Shown: piece by piece, positions 37,577 to 49,549 of the stretch
Numbering within the stretch: the first letter of the stretch is position 1
Layout: every line of letters begins with the position of its first letter
NCBI GenBank assembly: GCA_023374045.1
Contig: CM041776.1
Location: 135,721,296-135,785,295 of the forward strand
DNA from: Limonium bicolor
Lineage: Eukaryota; Streptophyta; Magnoliopsida; Caryophyllales; Plumbaginaceae
DNA length: 64,000 bases
Direction of reading: 5' to 3'
Made by a program: the position numbers and the translations under genes
The notes under the pieces: generated by a model
Seen by the model: only the letters and a program-made list of their open reading frames with translations
What the model was told of the DNA's origin: nothing
The model's database searches: none

Positions 37577-38788
37577 ATGTCTCAAGGAGGAGGAAGAGGA
37601 GGACGCGGAGGAAGAGGAGGACGAGGAGCGGGACCCCCGGGTGGCTACGGACCCGACGCTGTTACCCCTGAGGTCATAGCTCAAATTGTGACCGCTGCAT
37701 TAGCTCAGCAGCAGGCTCAGATTCCTCAACCACCGCCACCACCACCCACGGTCCGCGAGAGTTTAACTGGTTGAAAGCGGTCAACGATCTTCGTCCCCCA
37801 GTCTACGAAGGCCAGCCAGTACCGAAAGCTCTGGAGAAATACATCGCTGAGATTCAAAGGCTTTTACCTCTCTGCATGTTCCAGCAGATCGCCAAGTGGA
37901 CATAGCGGCCTACTTTCTCCAAGGGCCCGCTCATCGATGGTGGCAGACAGCCAGAGCCGAGCTGACCGCCCAGGCGAACTTTGATTTCCAAGCTTTTCTG
38001 GTGGCCCTGAGAGCTAAGTTCTACCCATCCTACCTACAGAAGAGGATGAGAAGTGAATTTGAGCAGCTGAAGCAAGGGACTTCTTCTGTTGCTGAGTACT
38101 ATGACAAGTTTGTGGAGTTGCTTGCTGTCATTGGAGAGGGAGCTTACGCTCCAAGGTACCTGTGGATAAATTTCATACTGGCTTGACTTCAGGATCATGA
38201 ACATGATCGGTTCCACCAGGGGAAAGACTTTACAGGAACTAGCTGATGATGCAAACGACTGCGAAACCACCATTGCCTATCAGGATTCTGTGCTAGGCAA
38301 GAGGAAGGGTGATGCTGGAGGAGGTAGTGGAGGAAACTCTTCCCAGAACTATGAAAGGAAGGGCAAGTTCTACAAGGGGAAGAATGAAAAGGCCTAGTCC
38401 CTTCACACATTGATGCTGAGCCAATCCGCTCCCAGCCACCTAGTGGAAACCAACTCGTAAGAAGATACTTCTACAGGAAGTGTGAGAGGGACCATCCAGA
38501 AAGGAGTGTGACGGAACTCTGGTGACGTGTCACCATTGTGGCAGGAAGGGGCATAGATCCTTTGAGTGCTTCTTGAACCCGGATTCCAGGAACTACAAGC
38601 CACGCACCGGGTCAGCGACTAAAGCCCCAGCTACTAATACAAATGGAGGAGGAGGTAGAGGTGGCACCGGAGGTGCTAGACCATCTACCCATCGCCCTGC
38701 CCAGAACTACCCTCAGAGGCCAGGCAAAGCACCAGTTCTCAACTGGTGGACCGTGTCGAATCAGCGAGTGATGACCCGAGTTCACCTG
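37577..38788 (+). pseudogene. gag: gag of element F
   Basis: Starts MSQGGGRGGRGGRG, a Gly/Arg-rich N-terminus, then a Gln/Pro-rich stretch. The Gag core follows in shifted frames (DIAAYFLQGPAHRWWQTAR; EFEQLKQGTSSVAEYYDKF; then LQELADDANDCETTI). Two zinc-binding motifs follow: a degenerate first knuckle (first Cys replaced, YRKCERDHPE) and an intact CHHCGRKGHRSFEC. Frameshifts lie near 37770, 37870, 38160-38200, 38395 and 38515. At the place where B and E have intron 1 (TLQ|E) the sequence is continuous, and intron 2 is absent too. A candidate intron 38789-38967 would join it to the AlkB-like domain. Confidence 0.85.
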
Positions 38789-38967
38789 GTGAGGACTACT
38801 TTCCTACTGAAGAAGCTTAGACCTTCGTTTGTTTTCATTTCTTCAAATAATTTTTCCTCAGCATTGTAAAGGGATAAACTATAAATCCCTCTTTCTTTTA
38901 CATCTTGTGCTAAGACCAGTTTGAACCTTGACTTGTTTACTTAATGGCAACTGTTGTTTTCGTTCAG

Positions 38968-39727
38968 CTTTCGATATTTTGCTTTCCTGTATTGCCTATT
39001 TCCACACCCACCATTCCCTTTGAGGCCAAACCACACCCACCAGAAGTGTGAGATATTGAGACCTGGGATGGTCTTATTACGAGAATTTTTGACCCCAGCT
39101 GACCAATATGCATTGATCCTCAAGATCAGAGAATTAGGTGTGAAAGGAGGAAACTTTACACCCCTACCTTCAAGAACGGTGCAACCATGAAGGTGAAGAT
39201 CATGTGCCTAGGTAAGAAGTGGGACCACACCACTAGAAGCTATGAAGAGGTGGAGGTGCCACCAATTCCAGGAGAGTTGCAGACCATCATTGGAGCTGCA
39301 GTTAAAGCAGCCCAGGAATTGGAGGATGAGCCCGTCCCATACCTAACCTCAGACGTGTGCATCATCAACTTCTATGGGAAAGAAGGTAGGCTAGGAATGC
39401 ATCAGGATAGGGACGAGTCTCTAGAGTCCATCACCAGAGGAGTTCCAGTGGTGTCCATATCACTTGGAGACGACGCGGATTCCTATTTGGAGATCAGAAG
39501 AGAATGGATCTTGCTACAAAGATCCTCCTGAAGTCAGGTGATGTGCTGATATTCGGGGGTGCAGCCAGACTTATCTACCATGGGTGAAGAGAATTAAGCC
39601 CCACACAGCCCCCACATCCATCATCAACCAGACCCACATGAAACCTGGTCGTTTAAACCTGACCTTTAGACAGATCTGGCCTTGTAATTTATGCAATTTC
39701 AGCATTGTAATCATTAAATGCTTCTGA
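38968..39727 (+). pseudogene. AlkB-like Fe(II)/2-oxoglutarate dioxygenase domain in element F
   Basis: AlkB-family enzymes oxidatively demethylate nucleic acid bases using Fe(II) and 2-oxoglutarate. Recognisable segments in order: ILRPGMVLLREFLTPADQ, KIMCLGKKWD, VCIINFYGKEGRLGMHQDRD (HxD iron ligands), GVPVVSISLGD, SGDVLIFGGAARLIYHG (distal His), THMKPGRLNLTFRQ (the RxNxTxR motif), stop at 39725-39727. The closest family I recognise is the plant ALKBH1-like group. Single-base frameshifts near 39045, 39165, 39490 and 39585 break the frame, but no key residue is lost. It lies between gag and pol in the same strand and order as in element E. Candidate splice acceptor TTCGTTCAG at 38959-38967. 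Confidence 0.88.
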
Positions 39728-39850
39728 AGACCTTAATAAGAATGGGAATCTTATGAGTTTGTTGCGTCGTTGTAGGGGTCGGGAACTCGGAGATCAGATT
39801 GACTGTGTTGAACCAGGCTCAAGCGAAGAGCAATGGGATGGTCATCACAG

Positions 39851-39923
39851 GTATAACTACTAGCCTGACTCATTACCTTGGAAGAGATGCCTGAGAATCT
39901 TAGAATTTACTCTGTGTTTTCAG
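39851..39923 (+). other. Candidate intron before protease in element F
   Basis: GTATAACTAC...TGTGTTTTCAG, 73 bp, phase 1. Removing it joins VIT to GTFLINEV, matching the continuous ILTGTFPVNGV of element E (about 59790), where no intron exists. The ATG at 39878, which would start the long open frame, lies inside this intron and is therefore unlikely to be a real start. Confidence 0.75.
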
Positions 39924-42234
39924 GCACGTTCTTAATTAATGAGGTGGAAGCCACTGTTCTGTTTGATTCTGGAGCCTCCCATTCATTCATATCCCAGGCA
40001 TTCCATGCTAAGATAGATGCTCCTACAGAAGATATCCATGACTGCTCAGTCTTATTGCCATCCAGAGAGTTAATCAAGTGCAGTAAGCAATGTAGGAACT
40101 TGAACATACACATCAAGGGAGCAGACTTCCTCTTTGATGCCATTGTCTTCCCTGGCATGGGGTTTGATATAATTGTAGGCATGGACACACTACAGCGATA
40201 CAGAGGTAGGCTACACTGTGCAGAGCATCGCCTCCTCTTGAAGTCAGCTACAGGGATCACAGTATCATACCGAATGCAGCCCAAACAGCCGACTGTGAAG
40301 GTTGTATCGGCGTTATCCCTGATGAAGGAGGTGTCCAAGGGAGCGACCGCCTACTACTGTTATGCCCAGGACCTGAGAACAGATCCAAAGTTCAAGAGTG
40401 ACGTACCCGTTGTGTCGGAGTACCCCGACGTTTTTCCGGAGGAGTTACCTGGACTACCACCATTGAGGGAGGTTGAGTTCAACATCGACCTCATACCTGG
40501 TACAGGCCCGATTGCCAAAGCACCATACCGGATGGGCCCTGCGGAGATGGTGGAATTGAAGAAACAACTGCAGGAGTTACTAGACAAGGGTTTCATCCGA
40601 CCCAGCGTCTCACCTTGGGGTGCTCCTGTGCTGTTCGTCAAGAAGAAGGACGGAAGCATGAGATTATGTATTGACTACAGGGAGTTGAATAATGTCACGA
40701 TCAAGAACAAGTACCCACTGCCCAGGATCGATGACTTGTTCGACCAGCTGAGGGGAGCTAAGGTGTTCTCTAAAATTGATCTGCGTTCCGGGTATCATCA
40801 GATAGCTGTAGCTGAGACAGATATAGAGAAGACAGCCTTCCGGACCAGATACGGCCACTATGAGTTCACAGTGATGCCGTTTGGACTGACCAATGCACCG
40901 GCGAGATTTATGGATTTGATGCAGAGAGTCTTCCAAGCCCAGCTAGATAAGTCAGTGGTCGTATTCATAGACGACATTCTGATCTTCTCCAAGAGCAAAG
41001 AGGAACATGAGCAGCATTTGAGGACAGTCCTGCAGACTCTGAGAGAGAGGCAACTCTATGCCAAGTTCAGCAAGTGCGAATTCTGGCTGGACAAGGTATC
41101 ATTTCTTGGTCATGTGATCTCAGCCGAGGGAGTTTCAGTGGACCCAGCTAAAATTGAGGTGGTAAAGAGCTGGCACAGACCTCGCTCAGTGACTGAGATT
41201 CGGAGCTTCCTTGGGTTGGCTGGCTATTATAGACGCTTTGTGAAGGATTTCTCCAGGCTAGCCAAGCCCTTAACCTCTCTGATGAAGAAGGATAGTCCGT
41301 TTGTATGGACAGAGGCATGTGAGGTCTCCTTTCAGGCACTGAAGGATGCTCTGACCACAGCTCCAGTATTGGTGATCCCCGAGGGAAATGAGGGATTCGA
41401 GGTTTACTGTGATGCTTCAGGCAAGGGGATCGGTGGAGTATTGATGCAAAATGGCAGAGTCGTGGCTTACGCTTCTCGACAGCTGAAGAAGCACGAAGAA
41501 AATTATCCCACACATGACCTTGAGCTCCTCGCCATAGTTTTTGCCTTGAAGATCTGGCGACACTACCTGTATGGAGCCACGGTCCGAATTATGACAGATC
41601 ATAAGTTTGAAATACATCTGGACCCAGAAGGAGCTGAACTTGAGACAGCGACGGTGGATCGAGCTACTAGCTGATTATGATATCGACCTCCAGTACACAG
41701 AGGGTAAAGGTAATGTCGTGGCAGACGCTCTGAGCAGAAGAGCATATTCACTTCTTGCTCTCATAGAGACGACCACGATAGCTGAGGAGGTATATGCAGC
41801 TCAGGATAGTGATGTGTATCTACAGGGTATCAGGCATAAGTTAGCAGATGGGTTGACTGATTGTCTGAAGTATGACTACGAGCTAGACAGCGAGGGACAC
41901 CTTCGAGTCAGAGGCAGACTCTGTGTTCCTCAGGATGCGACAGAACTTCAGACCAAGATTCTCTCTGAAGCTCATTCCTCTACATTGTCACAGTACATCC
42001 TAGGAGCCACCAAGAATGTAGCAAGGATTTAAAGAAGCTATTCTGGTGGAGCGGGATGAAGAGGGATGTAGCAGGCTTCGTCTCCGATGTCTCACCTGTA
42101 AGAAGGTGAAGTTCGAGCAATCGGCGACCAGGAGGCCAGATTCAGTCATTACCGGTACCGTGCTGGAGTTTGACGAATTAGTATGGATTTTGTGGTCGGT
42201 CTCCCCTCCAGCTAGAGGTGGATTGAAACACAAT
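39924..42234 (+). pseudogene. pol: pol of element F, part 1: protease, reverse transcriptase, RNase H, integrase start
   Basis: Protease with [12 protein letters not shown] near 39960; a linker; reverse transcriptase from about 40400 with [20 protein letters not shown] and the catalytic FIDD in [14 protein letters not shown] near 40945-40990; RNase H from about 41390 ([14 protein letters not shown], then [20 protein letters not shown]). One open frame runs to 41674, but it leaves the correct frame near 41604, where a 2-base loss disrupts TDHKSLKY; the continuation ([18 protein letters not shown]) is in another frame to 42032. Integrase zinc-binding remnants (SEAHSS, FWWSGMK, CLTCKKVKFEQ) follow to 42150. 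CACTA2 interrupts integrase at 42235. Confidence 0.93.
42232..42234. other. Left target duplication of CACTA2
   Basis: AAT, repeated at 51355-51357. Removing the element and one AAT restores an open integrase frame (KHN|WVIVDRLTK). Confidence 0.85.
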
Positions 42235-42239
42235 ACTAG

Positions 42240-42525
42240 TAGGAAAGGACCTACCGCAGCGGTGTTGGTACCTATGGCAGCGGTTGAAAACCGCTGCGAT
42301 GGGTGCGCTGCGCTAGGTGAACCTCTACCGTAGCGGTGTAGAACCGCTGCGGTAGGTACTCTATCGCAGCGGTTGTTAGTTAGAACCGCTGCGTTAGACC
42401 TTTTTTTTTTTAAAAAAAAAACCACTATCGCAGCGGTTGTTAATAAGAACCGCTGCGATAGACCTTTTTTTTAAAAAAAAACCACCTATCGCAGCGGTTC
42501 TTATAAGAACCGCTGCAATAGGTTA
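42240..42525. repeat. Left subterminal hairpin array of CACTA2
   Basis: Repeated TATCGCAGCGGTT...AACCGCTGCGATA hairpins separated by poly-T/poly-A runs. At least six arms pair locally. This is the probable binding region for the TNPA-type protein. Confidence 0.88.
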
Positions 42526-42825
42526 TTTTTTTTTTGTTTTTTCCATTCCAGCCTACAATTCTACCACATACACACCAAAATCAATCAAACATGTGAAGAT
42601 ATAGCAATAAACAATGCCACCACAGTGGGGCATTAGATCAACCCATTCACCATATAAATGCCACCAAAACTTATCTACGGCAATAATCCACTTACATTTA
42701 CAAATTTCACCAAATTAATCAAATATCAACAAAATCTTTACAGAAACGACAATTGTTTCATGAGAATTTCAAAATCATCCTACTCAATCCTACCAAACCC
42801 TAGATGCAACCTACATTAACGCTCA

Positions 42826-45800
42826 TGAATTCTGCCCATTCTTCGAGCACCTCGTTATATGTCCTTCGTTGTAACCGTCTACCAACTCTTCAAAAGCCTT
42901 GGAATTACACACAAAAAGAAATATGATTAGTTGCTAATAATACTTGAGTTTAAGAATCAATGTTAAAAATTATCTACAAAACCAAAAAATTTCGAGAATG
43001 CTACTTACCAGGTCTAGAGACTTCTCTGGCAAGAGTCTCGTCCCGCTATCAAGTCACTCATAAACCGAATGACATAGTAGCCACATTCCGAACCTCCCGG
43101 CTGCTGTGGACACTGCACATGTATATACGTACATATTCAAATCGATTTAACACATAAATATAATACTGTTCCTATTTAAATCTAATGAACATATTACAAA
43201 ATTTGAATAAGGACTACAAAAATACCTTGACTACATTCCACGGAATCTTCTTAAGTCTCTCTCCTCGGACTTGCGTCATTACAGATACAAAGGCACTAGA
43301 ATTCATACGCACAGAAAAAGTAAAAGTTATCAACTGGATGATTAAGAAATAACTAAAAATTGATAATTAATCAAGTTAAGTAAATCATCACCTCATCAAC
43401 ATGTTATATATAAGTGGCCTCTTGGGACGCAGAGATGCTGAGTCAAGCTGCAGGACTCTTGGGCTTTTATACATAGAACGAGCAAAGACCAGTGTCGGCT
43501 GTTCATAGATTACAATACAGGCAGAACTTAATTCAATCAATTACATAATACAAATATCATAATTTTTAAACTAACTTAACATTAGATAAAATTCTTACCC
43601 TTGATGAAGAGGCAGCATGATGTAAGATTTATCTGTAACTGCACACGCATGTATCACATTCGACAAGTACTGGACCAACGCTTGGGGGTCAGATCCCATA
43701 TTAGCTTCGGAACAGTAGTCAGGGCATAGGAACCCGAAACTACTATTCTCATGTACTTGGACCGCCTTGTCATCAATAAACTGCACACAATATAAAGAAA
43801 CAAATATTATGAATTTAATTTTCAAATATACAGAGTAAAATGTGTACAACATTTGCTAATTACTCACATGCAAGCCGATTTGAGAATCGACGCAGTCAAC
43901 CAATCCTTCGTGAACAACTCCACAAAATCAATAAGATAGATTTCAAAACTCTGAGCGCCTCTGTAGTGAAAAAGATCCGGTCTTGGTTCCATTGTAACCG
44001 AATCTCTTCCTGGCGGCGTCATCAGTAGTGTGGAGTGTAACAGTTTCAGCATGGGGGGTAAGGCATTCAGAACCGCCGGTTGTAGCAAATTCGATCTCAT
44101 CACAACTCTAGTCGCGGATGCCATCGAAGGATTAGCTGGTGGAACAACAACTCTCTTTCCTTTTGCCTTATCAGAATTTGATTGAATGTGTTCCTAATAT
44201 ATTAATTTAATAAGTATATGTTTCTACTCTAGGATATGTTAAAGAATAAGTTTTTTCATGGGGGTACCTGCTGCTCCCCAAGCCTAATCAATCTACAGGG
44301 CCACTGTACTACATTGGATTCAGCTTGACGAAGGGTGGATATGTCTGCACTGGGCACCGGTATCTGACAATCCGCGTAAGCAGGCGCGTAACCTTCAACA
44401 AGCACCCGGCCATGGTACTCTCGGAGCGCTGTATTCCTCACGGTGTCTCCAGCACAAGACTTGAAAAGTTTTCCCCACCCTACTTCGACTTCGTCAACGC
44501 CAATCACTTGGAGCAATGTGCAGTCAATTGGTTGCTAAATTTTCAAAATTAAAGATTTTTGATGCAGATAAACAATTGTATAATTTGTTTTTTTTTGTAT
44601 TTGTAGTTAACATGTTGTTCTAACCTTGAGAGATGAATATGGAAATGGGTGACGGAGTGAACGTGAACACTACTGGGAGGCACTGCTGCGGGCTCTGATG
44701 CTTGTGGCTGATCTGGCGGTCTAGAAACCTCCTGACTCATCCTCTCAGATCGGATCATCTCCATAGCTTGAGCGATCGACTACTGAAACTCACTTCGTAG
44801 TCGCTGCTCGAGCTCCGCATTCTGGCGTAAGTGCTCCTCATATGAAATGCTCCCTCCTGCACCGTGTCTCGACCAGGATTCCGAAGGCTTGGCGTATACC
44901 GACATGACCGCCAAAGCCTACTGCACGACCCGGATGATCCTTCTTCCCGAGAGCGCGGGAAAGTGGATCATCCTGCCTAACGGGCTGCCAAGACCTGGGT
45001 GATCTGGGAGCTTAACTCTTCCTGTTATGGAGTTTAATAAGTCAATAAGGATTCTTCGGTTTATTTAACTGCTATTGTTACTCTATAAATATAATAAACA
45101 TTTTTTAACTAAAAATCACTTACCATTTGGTTGATGACCTCTCTCGTGGCGTCATCATACTCAGCAGGTGCCGCCGGATTTGAAGGTTTCTTCCGTCGAC
45201 TTAAATCCCAAACCTTCATCCTTCGTTCGCTGACATTCGAGCCAGCTGGCAGCAACCCTCTTTCTCCCACTGCGGCACACGCTGAGCAATACTTGTACTC
45301 CCCATGTGGTGGGGGTAACGATTCTTTTTTTTGCATTTTGTTGTTGTTTCTCACGTATAGCCTACATATAAGTATGAAAAGACAAATTATGCAAATAATA
45401 TATGAAAAGACGAATTAACCAAATGAACTGTAAGGACACTTTAAACATTTATCATACAAAAGAACAACTACTACTGTTAAACTCACCTTGAACTCAGGGG
45501 TCAGACGCTTCGCAACAAACTCATTCCACTGCTCTTCAGTAATACCATCGTATTTTTGCCACGGTGGTCTCCGATCATCCACATCTTCACCTTCTGCCTC
45601 CTCTATCTCTGCGGGCTCCTCACAGTAAATGTACTGCCTCGTGAGCAGAGATCTGAAGTCTTTGAATTGTGTGGCAATCCCCTTCATCACATCATCCTTC
45701 AGAGATGGATCTATACAGAATCGGTCCTATATGCACAAAAAAAAATGGATTAGTGTAAAAAAATAACTATATAAATCTAAAAACAAACTATTAAGTGTAA

Positions 45801-46333
45801 CAAATACCTTCAGACGCTCAAATATCTGCTCCTTCAACGCCTGAGGCACTTGCTTCCAATTGTGGTTTATATTGAAATATGTACTCACCAAATGCCTGGC
45901 TAGAGCAGTGTGTAATCATTTTTCCATGTACCGGTGGGCTGATTAAATTCATTGAACTCCAAAGGCTTTGTCGGGGGGCCTCTATTTGCTTTCAGCCCAC
46001 GGGTTGCCCCTCGTTTTTTGGGTTTCTTGAGTGGGGGAGGAGCAACTTGTATCTCCTGTCCTTCCTGTGAAGGACCTGCTGTCTCGGTCTCTGTGGGGTG
46101 GTCTGTACGTCTGCTTTCTTTGATTTCTTTTTACCACCTCGTGTGGTGCGTTTTGCCGGTCTACTATCCCCAGTCAGGAGCAGCTGTCCTATAGGATCAT
46201 CAATAGGATCATCATCCACTGAGGAAAAAAAACACACACACATTAGATCAATATTCATGGAACGATGTATAATTGCAAAAATAAACATAAAACAATTCAT
46301 GGAACGATGTATAATTGCAAAAATAAACAACAA
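42826..46333 (-). pseudogene. CACTA2 accessory gene: TNPA-like, DUF8039 and Ulp1-like protease parts
   Basis: Read right to left. 46333-45992 is Lys/Arg-rich (KKKSKKADVQTT). 45690-45415 has GITEEQWNEFVAKRLTPEFK, typical of the plant transposase_24/TNPA domain. 45354-45109 continues it (YDDATREVINQMV). 44516-44256 resembles DUF8039 (CQIPVPSADISTLRQAESNV, VQWPCRLIRL). 43852-43040 has Ulp1-type C48 protease segments: GFLCPDYCSE, YIMLPLHQG, RVLQLDSASLRPKRP and CPQQPGGSECGYYVIRFM, with the expected catalytic Cys in ECGYY. The last exon is about 42826-42910. Introns with GT-AG-like borders separate the parts; exact exons and the start codon are unresolved. The catalytic His-Trp of the protease is not visible. 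The Ulp1 part may be inactive. Confidence 0.75.
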
Positions 46334-46405
46334 TAATACGAATTATATAATGTACTTTCAACCAATGGTGTTACCTAGACATAGTAACATATCATGATCT
46401 GTTTT

Positions 46406-48913
46406 CTACCCAAACCCCTCATTATGGTCTGATCGAGCGTAGATGGTCTGAACATCATCATTTTGTAAATCATCAGTTGAATCATGCAACCCTGTATGCA
46501 ACGATACAGGTTCATCTATCATCTCATTATCATCATCGTCGTTGTTTTCATCCTCAAACAACACCGGTCTTCTCCCTGGAAGAACAACATGCCATCTACT
46601 AGCTTTTGGGTCTTCAATATAAAAGACCTGGTCACAGTCTTTACCCAACACAAACTGATCTTCCTTATTAGTTGTAACACGTGAAAGATCAACCAAAATA
46701 AGTCCTTTATCATTTTGGAGTCCATGTCGGTTGTCCACCCAATTGCAGCGGAACAATAGAAACGAATCAATGTGATAGTTTAGTTCCCATATGTCCTCTA
46801 TCACACCATAATACCAACTACTACTGCTCATTGGTTGAACCTGGTTACCTAGACCATATTCAGTCACCGATGCTTCAATTTTTACCCCACTGTTCTGATG
46901 TATTGATTTAGCATCTTGGCGTGCAGTGTAGTATGTGCATCCATTAATGTCATACCCTTCAAACGATACAACATCTGTTCCAGAACCAACAGCTAGACAT
47001 CTGATTTCTTCACTGACATCTTCGGGGTTCAATGAAGCTTGCTTAAAACATATTCCTTAAACCATTGGACGAATACTCGATTTTGTTCTTTTTTAAGCCA
47101 GATACGGTTTTGGTAGGTTTTGTCGACTCAACTCAGCAATGTGAATATCGAAGTAGGGTTCAACAACCTCAAGTGTTGTAGTACAAACAAATGTGCCTGA
47201 TTAATAAGATCACGAGAGATACGAACAACCTTTTTGCCAATAACTCCTTTACCCTCAAATCTACCATGGTGACGTGGTTTGGGAATACCAATTGACTCTG
47301 CATCGTTCAAATAACTTGTTACGAATTCTGTGACTTCCTCAGTCACTGTTGCTTCGATGATACTGCTCTTCTGGTCTATATCTGTTTTTCATTCTACCCT
47401 TCAGAATCCCCATAATCGTTCGAAAGATACATGTAACGTAAGTAAACCGGACCACAATATTTGATCTCTCGGACAATATGCACTACTAAATGCACACATA
47501 TAAACATTTTTGCCGCAGTGCTTCAGACGATCTGAACATGTGTCATCCTCACATACCGGACACGCTTTGAATCCTTTCACCGAGTATCCTGACAAGTTCC
47601 ATAGGCAGGAAAGTCGTTAACAGTACAGAACAAACATCGCCTTCAGTGTGAAATTGTTCTTTCGCATGAGCATCATATACCACTGTCCCTTCATTCCACA
47701 ACAACTTCGATCATCGATCAGTGGTGCAAGATATACGTCAATGTTATGACCAGGTTGCTTTGGACCGGAAATTAGGAGTGATAACATAATGTATTTTCGT
47801 TTCATGCACAACCATGACGGTAAATTATAGATCACTAGTAGCACCGGCCAAGTGCTGTGCTGACTACTCAACGTGCCATACGGGTTCATCCCATCGGTAC
47901 ACAATCCAAGTCTCAGATTCCTATCCTCATCCCCAAAATGATGTTGAATTTCTGTTGATATTTCTCCACTGAGGTCCGTCTGCAGGATGTCTTAATTTTT
48001 CATCAATTTTTCTACCTTCCGCGTGCCATCGAAAGTTCTTCGCATCTTTCGGGTTTGGCAAACAACCGTTTGAATCTAGGAATTATCGGCAAGTACCACA
48101 ATAATTTAACTGGACGTTTTTTTTCTGAAAGGAGGAATCCTCATCCTTGTCCTTGTACCGGGACAACAAACATTTAGGACACTTGTCTAGATGTTCGTAT
48201 TCACCCCTATAAAGCACACAGTTATTTGGGCAAGCATGAATCTTTTTATATTCAACCCCCCATTGGACACATCATTTCTTTGCCTCGTAGGTGGATGTAG
48301 GAAGACCATTCTCATAAGGAAGCACTATGTATCATCGCTCTAGAAATGACGTGAAAACACTTGTCACCAACTCCATATTTCCACTTTAGTTGAACAAATA
48401 AGTACAGCAGTCAATTTTGTGTATTTAACGCATGAAGGGTACAAAGGGTGTCTTTGATGCGTCCAACAATCTTTGATACTCTTCCGGCTTATCGACAAAA
48501 GTATCGGCAACATTTTCTAACATTTCATCCATTTGTCATCATGGTGAGTGGTCACACTGTCATCGAATCCTGAATCACTTAACGGTACCGACTCATTGAT
48601 GTTATTGAAGGTATGGGCGGTACTTGCGTAACGTGGATCATGAGCACTTGATGATGTTGAAGCACTAGCTGCAACAGTTTCTCCATGAAAATTCCATCTT
48701 CTGTAATGTGGCATGAATCCACGGGACTTAAGATGAAATCTAATTTCCTCAATGTCTTCATATTTCCTTACGACCCCACAGTCAACACCAAGGACATGAA
48801 ATCTTGTCCGCCTTTGTTATGTCCTTGTGTTGCACTGCCGCTTTGAGAAATTCTTTCAGCTTCTCATCAAAATAGTTATCCCTTCGATAACCGTACATCC
48901 AGTCACGCTCCAT
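46406..48913 (-). pseudogene. CACTA2 transposase, tnp2 type, with internal deletion
   Basis: Start at 48913: MERDWMYGYRRDNYFDEKLK, a transposase-associated N-terminal domain, followed by KADKISCP. The tnp2 family signature follows: CTDGMNPYGTLSSQHSTWPV with YNLPSWLCMKRKYIMLSLLI (47904 leftward), then SGYSVKGFKACPVCEDDTCS (47595-47536). Next expected is the remainder of the catalytic domain and DUF4218, but only a short C-terminal piece is present (FVTSYLNDAESIGIPKPRHH, 47346 leftward), so a large internal segment is deleted near 47350-47400. The C-terminal DUF4216 domain is well kept (SSSWYYGVIEDIWELNY, LFRCNWVD; 47032-46406). Frameshifts occur near 48780, 48520 and 48000. It would cut and paste the element by binding its ends; this copy is defective. 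Confidence 0.88.
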
Positions 48914-49549
48914 TCTATATGTGAAAACAAAACAAATGTTTAGATTGATTTGTCTTTCAGTTTCGTCTGCATTTATATATGGAGCATGTTTCTACTGGAT
49001 GTACGGTTGCAACAAACTCAGCACTACTCTATGGTTACAACCTAACTAACGTAGCCTAAGTACTCTAACTTCACAACGTAACTAATCTAGCCTTATTCTA
49101 ACAGTTCTAACACATTAATTTAACTTCAACAAATCATTGCATTATTAAACAAAAAATAAAGTTTAATTACTTACTTGTTTTAAGGTTGTACAGAGGGGGA
49201 AGCTAGGACACTGCTTTGGTGATGGGCTGGGAAAGTACTGGTACAAATCCAATAGCAGATTCAGAAGACCTGACAAAGAAAAGTAAAGATTGTTATACAC
49301 AAATAACAAATAAAATTAATTAATAAGACTATTACGATTCTAGAAAAATTCGGCATGACCTTTGCGTAATCGTGTTAATCCCATGCTATCATTAAGCATT
49401 CACCAACATCTTATTTACCACGACAAATAAATTCCACAATTGGCAGCAACCATTCGCAACTCATCAATATTAACCACAACCACTTTTCGCAATAATTAAT
49501 TAAACAAACAAAGAGAAAACATAGATGAAGATGTTACCTTTTCACTCTT

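Noticed and set aside
39907..40338. 143-codon minus-strand frame opposite F pol
   Set aside because: Shadow of the protease/reverse transcriptase coding strand.
42240..42525. Regular repeats that could suggest a CRISPR array
   Set aside because: Repeats are palindromic, variable in spacing, at a CACTA terminus, in a plant genome, with no cas genes.
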